This document shows positions 33,598-42,162 of a stretch of DNA of 64,000 bases, in pieces (the stretch's first letter is position 1; every line of letters begins with the position of its first letter). This DNA is from Bacteroidaceae bacterium (GTDB taxonomy: Bacteria; Bacteroidota; Bacteroidia; Bacteroidales; Bacteroidaceae), in assembly GCA_017642425.1 (NCBI GenBank), contig JAGCPB010000078.1:16841-80840 (forward strand), written 5' to 3'. Made by a program: the position numbers and the translations under genes. Below the pieces are notes generated by a model, which saw only the letters and a list, made by a program, of their open reading frames with translations, was not told where the DNA came from and did no database searches.

Positions 33598-36465
33598 TCA
33601 CTTTGCGCTTTTTAGGCGGGTGAGGGCATTCTCGATCATATCGGGGGTGCCGCTGCCGTCATTTACGTACTGGATTACCATGTCGGCGTAGGTTATGGCT
33701 TCGCGCAACTGGGTGGTCTTGTTGGGTATATTCTCCTTGCAGTCTGTTACCAGAATGACTAGCTCATTAAGGTCTTCTGGTTCAGCCAGATTACCGGGAC
33801 GCATTACCGCTAAGGCTGCCTTAAGGGCCGATACGGCATCATCAATAGCTTTTTGGTCAACATTGTTAGCACCGTGTAAAGCCTGGGCTGATTCCATACA
33901 CTCTTTCATGCGGGCATATCCGTGCGGAGCCCATGCTTCCTTATCTGCGGCACGTTCCTGTGCGCTACGTAGTGTCTGCTCAAGCTCACGGGTATCAATG
34001 CCGCCGCGTTTGGCCGATGAGCCTTTCTGCTTGCCGCTAAGTACGTTCAGACGCAGATAGTGCGTTGAGTTGTCTCGTATCCAATAGTCGGGGCGGAATG
34101 TATGTCCGGCAAAACTAAGACTGTACATATTTCCGTCAGTACCACCGGCGGCGGTTACGGGATGAACCTCTACATCGCTCATGTTTGCAGTAATGTCAAA
34201 CTCTGCATCATTCCACGATGTAATGTCAGTTGCAGCCATTACCAGCGGGCCGTACATGAGCGTGCCTACCCACTGCGGGGCGAACGGGGTGTTGGTCTGG
34301 CCCATTCCTGTGGCTGCCAGGTCCATCTTGTCGGGGCCCCAGTTGATATGCTTGCTGAAAGGCATAGTTATCTCTACACGGTCACCTTTGCTCCATGTGC
34401 GCAGCGGAATCTCCACATAGCTGCAGGGCTGGCATTTCTTAAAGAAAGTACGGCCGTTCAGCTTTACGGTGAATCCCTCTGTTGCCCAATAGGGAACGCG
34501 CAGTTTCAGCGCAAAGTCAGCACTGCCGTCAGTTACGGTAATTACAGAGCTTTCTGCTGGCCAGAGGCACTCCTGTCTAAGAGTCACCCCTTTCTGCTGC
34601 CAGCGGGCCTCTGTAGGCAGATACAGAGCCACCCACATTGTGTTGTCCGATACAAAGTAAGCAGCTTCCTGATACTTGACGTGGTTCTCGGCTCCGGTAC
34701 CGCCGCAGCAGCTCTCCTGAGGCGTCTCATTGCCCCACGGCTTGGATGCGTTCATGCCCACGGCGTACTGGTAGGTCACGCTGTAGTGCTCTGGATGCAC
34801 GGATCCTACAAGCTGGTTGTATAGCACACGCTCATAGTAATCCATATACTGTGCGTTGTCCGGGTCAAAGCAGTTCAGGTCTTTGGTCAGCTTGGCCAGG
34901 TTGTAGGCGCAGCAAGTCTCGTTTATATTGGGGTTGGGGTAGATGTTGCGCCTGTAATCGGACATGACATTGGTGTTCATGCTCAGAATTTGGGTGTAGG
35001 GCTGGCGGAACATCTCTCCGTTGCCTACGCCGCCCATGGCATAGACATAGCGGCCCTGTATCATGTTCCAGAAATTGTATGCCAGATTGTAGTAATAGGC
35101 CTTCCCGTTTGTCCGATAAGAACGCAGCGCACCGGTAATCATTGGTATGTGCTGGTTGGCATGACGCGTACGGATATCATCTATGTTCTGTGACAGCGGG
35201 TCAAAGAATGCGGGTGAATCAAAGTATGATGCGGCCTCGATAAAGCGACTGCGGTCTGTGGCATCGGTTGAGAGTTCGGCCAGTCGTGACAGGGACTCTG
35301 CCATGCCTCCAACCTCGCCGGCTATGTACATGTTCCACATCTCGTAGCGGTTGCCGGGGCGAGCCTGACGGTCGGCACGTGTGCCGTCGGTCTTTACGTA
35401 GGTGCGGTAATGCAGACGGTTCCATACCCACAGGCCCATATCATGGGCTATCAGCAGAGCTTTCCGGGCCACCTGCTCATCATCCACGTTCATGGCTATG
35501 TCTATGAGTCCTGCTAACTGTTTGTGGATGGTGTAGTAGGGGGCCCAGACTCCGCTCTCATTGTTATAGGCTGCGTATTTCTCTATCAGAACGGCATGCT
35601 GTGCCGGTATGGCGTTCAGATAGCCGTAGCCATAAACGCTGCAGTCTTTCTTGTATTTGTCAAATGCGTCCCATGTGCCTTTAAGCTCCATGAGTTCTTT
35701 CTCCGGGGCCAGGTCACGAGCCTCGCGGTAGCGGCCCAGTTTGTTGTCATAAACAAATGTAAGTTCCTGGCAGGTACGCATCTCATCAACCATACGGCGT
35801 ATCCTGTCCATAAGCTCACGGCGCAATGCGGGGTCATCGGTCCCGGCGTATGCGAATGCCAGGGCAGAGAGGTAATGCCCGGTTCCGTGTCCTTTCAGCT
35901 TGGTGTGGTGTGAGTCCCAACCGTCTGATACGGTGTAGCCTTCTGTACTAAGTCCGTATGTGTCACGGTAGTTGTATAGCTGCTGTGTCACGTCAAGGGC
36001 CAGCAGGGCACGGATGTCAAGGTCACGGTTTGATGTGAGTCGGTTATCGCCTATGAGCTTTACGCTGCCCAGGGGTAGGGGATTGGCAACAGGCTGCTTA
36101 CCGGGGATATTCCATGCATGTTCTGTAACCGTAACGGTGGCCTCAATCGGGAATCCTGAAGCTGTTGTGTTATCACCTGTAATGAATCCTTCTACAGTAT
36201 ATGTGCTGCCGGCAGGATGCTTTGAGGCATCGGCCATATCCTTCTCAGTATCGGCAGCCGAATTGCTCCAGACGGTCTGCCTGAGCTCACTCCGGCCATC
36301 AGTGTAGGTAACCAGCACCTGCCAGGGTAACCTTGCTACGGTACCTTGAGGCGTCTCTACACGGATGGGTTCCACATTCTTGATGGTACGCAGCTGGCTG
36401 CGGCCCGCACATGAAGTAGTGAGAACCAGTGCCAGAGTAAACTTAAACAGGGTCTTGTTAATCAC
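33598..36465 (-). CDS. GH127/GH146-type beta-L-arabinofuranosidase (DUF1680), multidomain lipoprotein
   Basis: A 955-residue protein. The signal peptide ends LTTSC (Cys19). Residues about 45-115 look like a bacterial Ig-like (Big_4 type) domain (RLPWQVLVTYTDGRSEL). The DUF1680 catalytic (alpha/alpha)6 barrel spans about 125-800. Cys-containing motifs are NETCCAYN near 517 and ESCCGGTGAEN near 585, matching the metal/thiol active-site region of GH127-like enzymes. The C-terminal 130 residues are two helical FIVAR-like repeats (AIDDAVSALKAAL), often used for surface attachment. The family releases beta-linked L-arabinofuranose, for example from hydroxyproline-linked arabinans. The exact GH family (127 or 146) is not settled. 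It is much longer than the GH127 at 50175. Confidence 0.82.
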   Translation of the reverse strand: MINKTLFKFTLALVLTTSCAGRSQLRTIKNVEPIRVETPQGTVARLPWQVLVTYTDGRSELRQTVWSNSAADTEKDMADASKHPAGSTYTVEGFITGDNTTASGFPIEATVTVTEHAWNIPGKQPVANPLPLGSVKLIGDNRLTSNRDLDIRALLALDVTQQLYNYRDTYGLSTEGYTVSDGWDSHHTKLKGHGTGHYLSALAFAYAGTDDPALRRELMDRIRRMVDEMRTCQELTFVYDNKLGRYREARDLAPEKELMELKGTWDAFDKYKKDCSVYGYGYLNAIPAQHAVLIEKYAAYNNESGVWAPYYTIHKQLAGLIDIAMNVDDEQVARKALLIAHDMGLWVWNRLHYRTYVKTDGTRADRQARPGNRYEMWNMYIAGEVGGMAESLSRLAELSTDATDRSRFIEAASYFDSPAFFDPLSQNIDDIRTRHANQHIPMITGALRSYRTNGKAYYYNLAYNFWNMIQGRYVYAMGGVGNGEMFRQPYTQILSMNTNVMSDYRRNIYPNPNINETCCAYNLAKLTKDLNCFDPDNAQYMDYYERVLYNQLVGSVHPEHYSVTYQYAVGMNASKPWGNETPQESCCGGTGAENHVKYQEAAYFVSDNTMWVALYLPTEARWQQKGVTLRQECLWPAESSVITVTDGSADFALKLRVPYWATEGFTVKLNGRTFFKKCQPCSYVEIPLRTWSKGDRVEITMPFSKHINWGPDKMDLAATGMGQTNTPFAPQWVGTLMYGPLVMAATDITSWNDAEFDITANMSDVEVHPVTAAGGTDGNMYSLSFAGHTFRPDYWIRDNSTHYLRLNVLSGKQKGSSAKRGGIDTRELEQTLRSAQERAADKEAWAPHGYARMKECMESAQALHGANNVDQKAIDDAVSALKAALAVMRPGNLAEPEDLNELVILVTDCKENIPNKTTQLREAITYADMVIQYVNDGSGTPDMIENALTRLKSAK

Positions 36466-36497
36466 AGCTTGTCAAACTAAAAAATTGTCCTTCCTAT

Positions 36498-38282
36498 TTA
36501 TTTTCCGTAAGGTTTTGTACCTGCAAAGTTAGCTTGCCAGGGCCATACTGACAACGGTTTGCCGTCATCATTTCCCCAGGGGTGGCGTATGTACTTGGTG
36601 GGGGCACCGGTTACCACAAACCATAGATACTGGCTGTTAGCCGGAACTGTGAATGACTGCTCTGCATCCTGAGCGCTCCATATATCACTATAGGTAGTGG
36701 TACCGTCAGTGTTGTAGCTTACAAATCCGTAGCGCCATCCTGCCAGATTGGCGGGACCAACGGTGCAGCCTGCCAGTTCACTAAGACCCTGAAGGGTAAC
36801 TTTTACGGTCTCACCTTTAGGTACGGTCATTCTCACGGCGTTTGAACCTGTTGATTCAGGAGCCTTGGCTGCCGATATGCGCCACCAGTCAGTGTCAACG
36901 TTATTGATGGCTGTTGTTGCAATGGCGGTCTTACCTATGTAGTTGCGGCCGTTGGGGCGGATTTCATCCATATCAAAGGTCATGCAGTGTGCGGCATATT
37001 TCCAGATGTCATCATTAAATGCGGCCACATCATAGTCCATGAGGCGCATGTAGGTGTCACAGGGATCCTCGGGGTACTGGGCGTTTTTCCACATTTGGGC
37101 CAGGAAAGTGATGTCATTGTTGTTCTGGCACCACCACCACTGTATGAAGTAGTTGGCGTAGCGCGGGGTCTCATGCAGTACATGCAGATGTGTCTGTGAG
37201 CAGAAAGCGCTGAAATTGTAATTCTGGAAGGCCTCATCCTTGTAGGTCTGGAAACTCTGCCACTGTGCGCACTGCTCCCAGAAACAGTTGCCGCCGGCTC
37301 CGTTCTGGCCGAATCCGTAACGCCATCCGGGACCCTGGTTGGTGTTGATGTAGGGACGCTGTGCGGCAGGAATGCCCTGGTTCTTGAGCCAGTCACAGAA
37401 TGTCATGTACTGGAATGTGTGGCCAATCTCATGGGCGATTGTGCTGCCCACGGGCTGGCAGGTGCTGGGATTTACCCATAGCGCACCTATCATATTGTCA
37501 TATCCGCTACCTGTGGCAAGCCACTCTGACTGGTAGAGGATGTAAATCTCAAACTTATAGTCGTCCAGGACAGATTTGCCTGATCCCGGCTCGGAGAACT
37601 TAAGTGTCTCCGTATTGATCTTATAGAATTGTTCAGCTTTTGCAAGCAGGTCGTCTATATCGACCTTCATCTTTGAGGATTTTGCAGTGGAAGGTGATGT
37701 ATTCTCAACGCCCATACGGTCTCCGTACAGTCCGTATTCGCCGTACTGCTTGTCCCAGAACACAACCACGTGCTCTGTCTGCTTGCTGCGGCACCAGCTC
37801 CATTTGCTGTCTGAGCGCAGCATGTCAAAATCAAACTCCAGGGGTTTGTAGTATTTTGCAAAATCCTGCACTTCATCCTCCGTAAGGATAAGGCACTTGC
37901 GGCTCTGTGTTACGGTGAACTTCTTGCTGTTGGCACCGGACACAATCTTGAACTTGGCGGTACGGGTCTCGGCCAGTCCCTCCTCAAGGGCGGTAAAGAC
38001 TATCTTCTTGTTCTTGGTGGCCACACCGTGGGTCAGGTCAGCCTTGAGCCACTCCTGTTCCTGTTTATCGGTCGATACCAGATACCACTCATGATCTACC
38101 GTAAGACGGATGAAAGCCGTACCGTCCTTTTCGGCCGGAAGGTCAACATCGTTGGCGGTAAGAGTGATTGACGAGTCATATGTGTCATTGGGATCGGGCC
38201 CGATGACGGCTTCTTCTTCATCTTTTGAACACGATGCCAGCATGGTCAATGCCACAGCTGAAAGGAATAGGATCTTGCGCAT
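36498..38282 (-). CDS. BACON-domain lipoprotein with HExxH metallopeptidase domain (DUF6055-like)
   Basis: A 594-residue protein with lipobox MLASC (Cys18). Residues about 35-130 form a BACON-like domain (LTVDHEWYLVST, then KFTVTQSRK), a module often linked to carbohydrate or mucin binding. The catalytic part has VVFWDKQYGEYG and IAHEIGHTFQYM near residue 286, the zincin HExxH signature. It is rich in Trp (WWWCQNNND, CAQWQSFQ). The beta-rich end has GETVKVTLQGLSE and YLWFVVTGAPTKY, which parallel the shorter paralogue at 32141-33460. The pair probably acts outside the cell on a protein or glycoprotein substrate (inference). A terminator-like hairpin separates it from the upstream gene. Confidence 0.78.
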   Translation of the reverse strand: MRKILFLSAVALTMLASCSKDEEEAVIGPDPNDTYDSSITLTANDVDLPAEKDGTAFIRLTVDHEWYLVSTDKQEQEWLKADLTHGVATKNKKIVFTALEEGLAETRTAKFKIVSGANSKKFTVTQSRKCLILTEDEVQDFAKYYKPLEFDFDMLRSDSKWSWCRSKQTEHVVVFWDKQYGEYGLYGDRMGVENTSPSTAKSSKMKVDIDDLLAKAEQFYKINTETLKFSEPGSGKSVLDDYKFEIYILYQSEWLATGSGYDNMIGALWVNPSTCQPVGSTIAHEIGHTFQYMTFCDWLKNQGIPAAQRPYINTNQGPGWRYGFGQNGAGGNCFWEQCAQWQSFQTYKDEAFQNYNFSAFCSQTHLHVLHETPRYANYFIQWWWCQNNNDITFLAQMWKNAQYPEDPCDTYMRLMDYDVAAFNDDIWKYAAHCMTFDMDEIRPNGRNYIGKTAIATTAINNVDTDWWRISAAKAPESTGSNAVRMTVPKGETVKVTLQGLSELAGCTVGPANLAGWRYGFVSYNTDGTTTYSDIWSAQDAEQSFTVPANSQYLWFVVTGAPTKYIRHPWGNDDGKPLSVWPWQANFAGTKPYGK

Positions 38283-38305
38283 ATTAATTGGTTTTAGGGA
38301 TAGAT

Positions 38306-38342
38306 AAAAAATACAGGGGACGGGACATTCCGTCCCCTGTAT
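38306..38342 (-). terminator. Intrinsic terminator within the PUL minus arm
   Basis: A perfect 13-bp stem (38311-38323 with 38330-38342) with a 6-base loop, followed on the minus strand by six T. It is 25 bases after the stop of the glycan-binding-type lipoprotein gene. It would reduce read-through from susC-susD into the peptidase and glycosidase genes. Confidence 0.8.
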
Positions 38343-38367
38343 TGTGTTTTGGAACTGTTACGATGAA

Positions 38368-40194
38368 TTATTCAGTAACGTTAACTGTCAGGGTAACAGT
38401 GACATGCTTCATTGTGTCAAGGTTAGCTACACGGAAGGTGGCAGTGTATGAACCACCTGCGGCTGCATGGTCAGGATGAATACCGGTCTGCAGGCCTACA
38501 AATACGTCTTCATCATAAGCAGGCTCTACGTAGAAATAGGCATTGCTCCAATCTACAATATTTCCTTCAGCATCATACCAGAAACCGTAGTTGGCTGTAT
38601 ATCCCATGCCGCCATCGGTGTCAAGAATGGTGATGTCTGTTGCACCCAGTTTCTCAAGTATGCCGGAAATAGCAACCAGCTCACCGCCGTAGCCATCAGC
38701 CATGGGCTGTGTGGCAGTCAGGCTAACTGCGTCAACCTGTTCGGTCTCATAAACGGCAGGCTCATCAACAGTGATTGTGAATGTAAGCACGCAGCTCTTT
38801 TCACCAAGCTCAAAGCCAATCTTGAAGGTGGCAGTCTCACCGCTCTCCTTCCAGAGTCCGCAACCGAATGTGTTTTCGCCTCTGTACTCAAGGTAACCGC
38901 CGCAGTCAGGATCTGAAGTTACGGTGCCGTAATCTGATACGTTACCGTTAGCCAGGTACCAGTAACCGTTGTTGGCTGTAAAGTTGCCATCATAGCGTGA
39001 GCCGTCTGCGTTTACACCGAAAATGGTTACGGTTGACAGATCAACGGAATCTACGCCAAGTGCAGCATAAATGGCAGCTAAGTTGTTTTCTGTGAGTGTG
39101 TATTCAACCTCACCTTCCTCATAAGAAGCCAGTACGTTTATTGCGGTATAGTCAATGCCTGCAACTTCTACGGCAACCTTGATTACGTATGCATCGCCAT
39201 CCTCATTTGCAAATGCAATTGCACCGTTAACGGTGGTTCCGGCCAGTGTCTCATCGGGGAACAGGCAGAAAATCCAGTGATCCTGCTCGTTGTTGTTAAG
39301 GCAAACGGCAGCACCTTCACCCCATGAACCAACTGTACCGTCCTTCATGAACCAGAAGTTGTTACCCATAGCTGCTGAGTATGTACCGTCAGGATTTACA
39401 GCGTATGCCTTTGCACTCTGAGCATCAACGCCAATCTTGGTCCTGATATCCTCTACAGGCAGATTAATAGCATAGTGGATGTATTCAGCATCAAACTCTA
39501 CGGGGTAATTGAGCTGTGCAGTCTCAACTACGTTCAACTCAACCTCTGCAGCCTCAACAATGTTGAAAATCATCTCTACATAGCAGTACAGGTCGGGCTC
39601 GCCGTCCTCTTCGGCCTCCTTGAGGAAGAAATATGTAGCCTTTACCACATCACCGGCCTTGTATTCGTTGTGGCCAGGGTAGAAACCAAATACATATGTC
39701 CACATGTTGGCAAGAGTCTCCTCATCGGGATCCTCAAGGCCCCACTCAATAGCGCTCTCATGATAGAACACAGCATCATCACCCCAAGTGGTAACTGCTG
39801 ATCCGGCAGTCATCCAGCAACCAAAGTTGTTGGTGCTTGAAGGGCAGAAATTCATCTTGTCAATGTCATTGCCTGTGCAGACGCCGAACTGGATGGTGTT
39901 GTCAACCTGTGTTGTTGCAGGTGCAGTACCGGTAAAAGTACCCATTGCCTTGTAGAACTCGGCAGCTGTCATGTCAAAGAACTCCAGGATCTTGTCGCCC
40001 GGCATAGACATCTCTCCCATACCGTAACCTACGGTCTCTATACCTGCCATAAGGTTAACAGAGCAGGAGACTGTTAACTCCTTGTAGTCTTCATCACCAC
40101 CTTCAGGGGTAATGCTCTTCTTGTCGTCATCGTTACAAGCTACAATAGTCATTGCAGCAAGTGCCATTGTGGCGAATCTGAAAAAATTTCTCAT
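38368..40194 (-). CDS. Surface glycan-binding-type lipoprotein with four tandem DUF4859-like repeats
   Basis: A 608-residue protein with lipobox TIVAC (Cys20) followed by NDDDKK, an acidic sequence of the kind that exports lipoproteins to the Bacteroidetes surface. About four repeats, roughly 42-215, 222-350, 355-485 and 490-608, each carry an aromatic (G/N)-x-W/F-(Y/M)-x-x-x-G-x-(V/I)-x-x-W/Y segment: NFGCWMTAGSAVTTW, NFWFMKDGTVGSW, GYWYLANGNVSDY, YGFWYDAEGNIVDW. I associate this pattern with DUF4859. Very acidic. It directly follows susD, where SusE/SusF-type binding proteins normally sit, so glycan capture is the likely role (inference). Confidence 0.75.
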   Translation of the reverse strand: MRNFFRFATMALAAMTIVACNDDDKKSITPEGGDEDYKELTVSCSVNLMAGIETVGYGMGEMSMPGDKILEFFDMTAAEFYKAMGTFTGTAPATTQVDNTIQFGVCTGNDIDKMNFCPSSTNNFGCWMTAGSAVTTWGDDAVFYHESAIEWGLEDPDEETLANMWTYVFGFYPGHNEYKAGDVVKATYFFLKEAEEDGEPDLYCYVEMIFNIVEAAEVELNVVETAQLNYPVEFDAEYIHYAINLPVEDIRTKIGVDAQSAKAYAVNPDGTYSAAMGNNFWFMKDGTVGSWGEGAAVCLNNNEQDHWIFCLFPDETLAGTTVNGAIAFANEDGDAYVIKVAVEVAGIDYTAINVLASYEEGEVEYTLTENNLAAIYAALGVDSVDLSTVTIFGVNADGSRYDGNFTANNGYWYLANGNVSDYGTVTSDPDCGGYLEYRGENTFGCGLWKESGETATFKIGFELGEKSCVLTFTITVDEPAVYETEQVDAVSLTATQPMADGYGGELVAISGILEKLGATDITILDTDGGMGYTANYGFWYDAEGNIVDWSNAYFYVEPAYDEDVFVGLQTGIHPDHAAAGGSYTATFRVANLDTMKHVTVTLTVNVTE

Positions 40195-40231
40195 AATTTA
40201 AAGATTAAGTTATTGAATAAGTTAGTTGTCT

Positions 40232-42145
40232 TTACTCTTGGGTCTCCTGTGCGTCAGAGAATCCGTAGTTCTGCACCAGCTTGACGTTTGATGTCAGGAA
40301 CTCGGTGTAGATGGGGAACACGTTGTTGTGCCAGTCACCCACATCGGCCTTGTTTTTGTGGCAGAACCAGGTCTTGCCGTTATAGACGTTGCGGCCGTCG
40401 GAGCACATAAAGCGGATAAGGTCCTGACGGCGGTGATGCTCGCCTACAAACTCCCATGCCAGGTCATCCAGCAGACCGCCCAACTCAATGGTGGTCTCAT
40501 TGTCAACGGTATAGGTTGTGAATGATGATGACTTGACCTTACCGTCGCCGTCATACTGGAAATCATTGTAGGGGTTGGCAGATCCGCTGGTGGTGCACTC
40601 GCGGATTCCGTAGTCATAGACGCTGTTGCCCTTGAGTTGGGCAGCGGTACGGGTAGCCTTGGCAGGATTGTCCTTGAATGCGCGCTGGCGTACCTCTGTT
40701 ACCCATGCGGCTGCATCATCCTCAGTCTTGCCGTCATATGTACCGCCTATACGCAGGATGCATTCTGCCTTGATGAACATGGCGTCGGCCAGACGATAGA
40801 AGCATACGTCATCTCCGTATGTGCCACGGTTGCCAGGTACAATCTCCTGCTTGTGGAAACGAGCTCCCTCAAAGTCATATGCGCCGGGGTTGTTGATTGA
40901 GTGAACCTCGACAGTATAGATAAGGGGATAGTAACCTACAGAGTTTCCGAACTTGGCGTGACGCTCATCGGCATCATACTGCTCTTTGGTAAGACGCAGC
41001 GGGTCACTGTCGGCCACTTTCTGCTCCTCCTCATAGATGGGGAATGTCTTGTCATCAAAATAGTACTGCTGGCCTATTGCCCAGGTGTCAGTAAGACGGG
41101 TGTCATCCGGGTCATATGTGTGGATGAACTGCGGTACTGCGCATGAGCCGTTCCACGGGGTTCCGCTGTAGCCGTAAGCCTGTCCGCCACGACCTACAAA
41201 GCACTTGTTTACAAGGTAGTTGTGGCTGGCCTTGGCACCGTCAAGCGGCAGTACGAATATAGCCTCGGTTGATGTGATCTTGTTGCGGCTGTTGTCCTTG
41301 TAGTTCTCAGCCAGGGTGTAACCGCCCTCATCAGTGACAATCTTGGCGTAATCATATGCTTTCTTGTACCATTTGTTGTCATTCTGGGCGTTTGTCTTGA
41401 ACCATTCGCTCTGCAGGTTGCGGTTGTTCTTGGCGTTATCGGCCATGATGAGTTTGCTGTTCTCATCCCAACCGCGCAGCCATGCGTCATGGTTAAGGAA
41501 TATCTTGGCTGCAAGCATGCATGCAGCATACTTGTTCATGCGGCCGTATTTCTTATCTGTGGTCATATCGGGCACTGCCTCTTCAATCTCCTTTACAAGG
41601 AAATCCCAGATGTGCTCAGGAGCTACCTGCAGGGGCAGATAACCTTGCTCTGTTACCAATTCTGTCTCAAGCGGTATGTTGCGCCACAGATCAAACAGGA
41701 TAAAATAGTAGAGAGCGCGGATGGCACGGACCTCGGCCTTGGCCTGCGGGTTGTTCTGTATGGTGGAAACCTCCAGAAGCTGGTTGGCCTCAGTGATACC
41801 CTTGTTGCAGTAGTACCACTCCTGCCACAGGTGAGGTATTCCGGCATAGAATTCATGCTGGTGCAGGTTGATGTACTGTGCGCCCCAGCCGCCGTATGTG
41901 CGGTAAGGGGTCATAAGCAGGTCACTTGACTCCTCATTGATATCAAAGTAGCCCTCCCATGCCCAGTACATGAAACGCAACTGTACATAGAGGTTGCCAA
42001 GGATATCCTGGGTCTCCTCATCGGAGCCGGTCAGGTTTGAAGGTGACAGGCTGTCATAGATGTTCTCATCCAGGTCTGTGCATGAACTGGTCATGAGGGT
42101 CAGTCCCAGAAACATTGCTGTAAAATAATTCAGTATCTTTTTCAT
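40232..42145 (-). CDS. SusD/RagB-type outer-membrane nutrient-binding lipoprotein
   Basis: A 637-residue lid protein that captures glycan over the SusC channel. The lipoprotein signal is MTSSC (Cys22), then TDLDENIYDSLSPSNL. It has the N-terminal helical TPR-like SusD region (HLWQEWYYCNKGITEANQLL, AEVRAIRALYYFILFDLW) and the C-terminal RagB region with VRQRAF and DDLAWEFVGEHHRRQDLIRF. All are standard SusD marks, and length is normal to slightly long. It lies 17 bases after the susC stop. The aromatic-rich TYGGWGAQYINLHQHEF region may form the ligand platform. Confidence 0.95.
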   Translation of the reverse strand: MKKILNYFTAMFLGLTLMTSSCTDLDENIYDSLSPSNLTGSDEETQDILGNLYVQLRFMYWAWEGYFDINEESSDLLMTPYRTYGGWGAQYINLHQHEFYAGIPHLWQEWYYCNKGITEANQLLEVSTIQNNPQAKAEVRAIRALYYFILFDLWRNIPLETELVTEQGYLPLQVAPEHIWDFLVKEIEEAVPDMTTDKKYGRMNKYAACMLAAKIFLNHDAWLRGWDENSKLIMADNAKNNRNLQSEWFKTNAQNDNKWYKKAYDYAKIVTDEGGYTLAENYKDNSRNKITSTEAIFVLPLDGAKASHNYLVNKCFVGRGGQAYGYSGTPWNGSCAVPQFIHTYDPDDTRLTDTWAIGQQYYFDDKTFPIYEEEQKVADSDPLRLTKEQYDADERHAKFGNSVGYYPLIYTVEVHSINNPGAYDFEGARFHKQEIVPGNRGTYGDDVCFYRLADAMFIKAECILRIGGTYDGKTEDDAAAWVTEVRQRAFKDNPAKATRTAAQLKGNSVYDYGIRECTTSGSANPYNDFQYDGDGKVKSSSFTTYTVDNETTIELGGLLDDLAWEFVGEHHRRQDLIRFMCSDGRNVYNGKTWFCHKNKADVGDWHNNVFPIYTEFLTSNVKLVQNYGFSDAQETQE

Positions 42146-42162
42146 AGCTGTATCCTCCTTTG

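Noticed and set aside
33461-33601. N-terminal extension of the metallopeptidase through the palindrome
   Set aside because: It reads straight through both arms of the repeat and would bury the lipoprotein signal; ATG 33460 is better.
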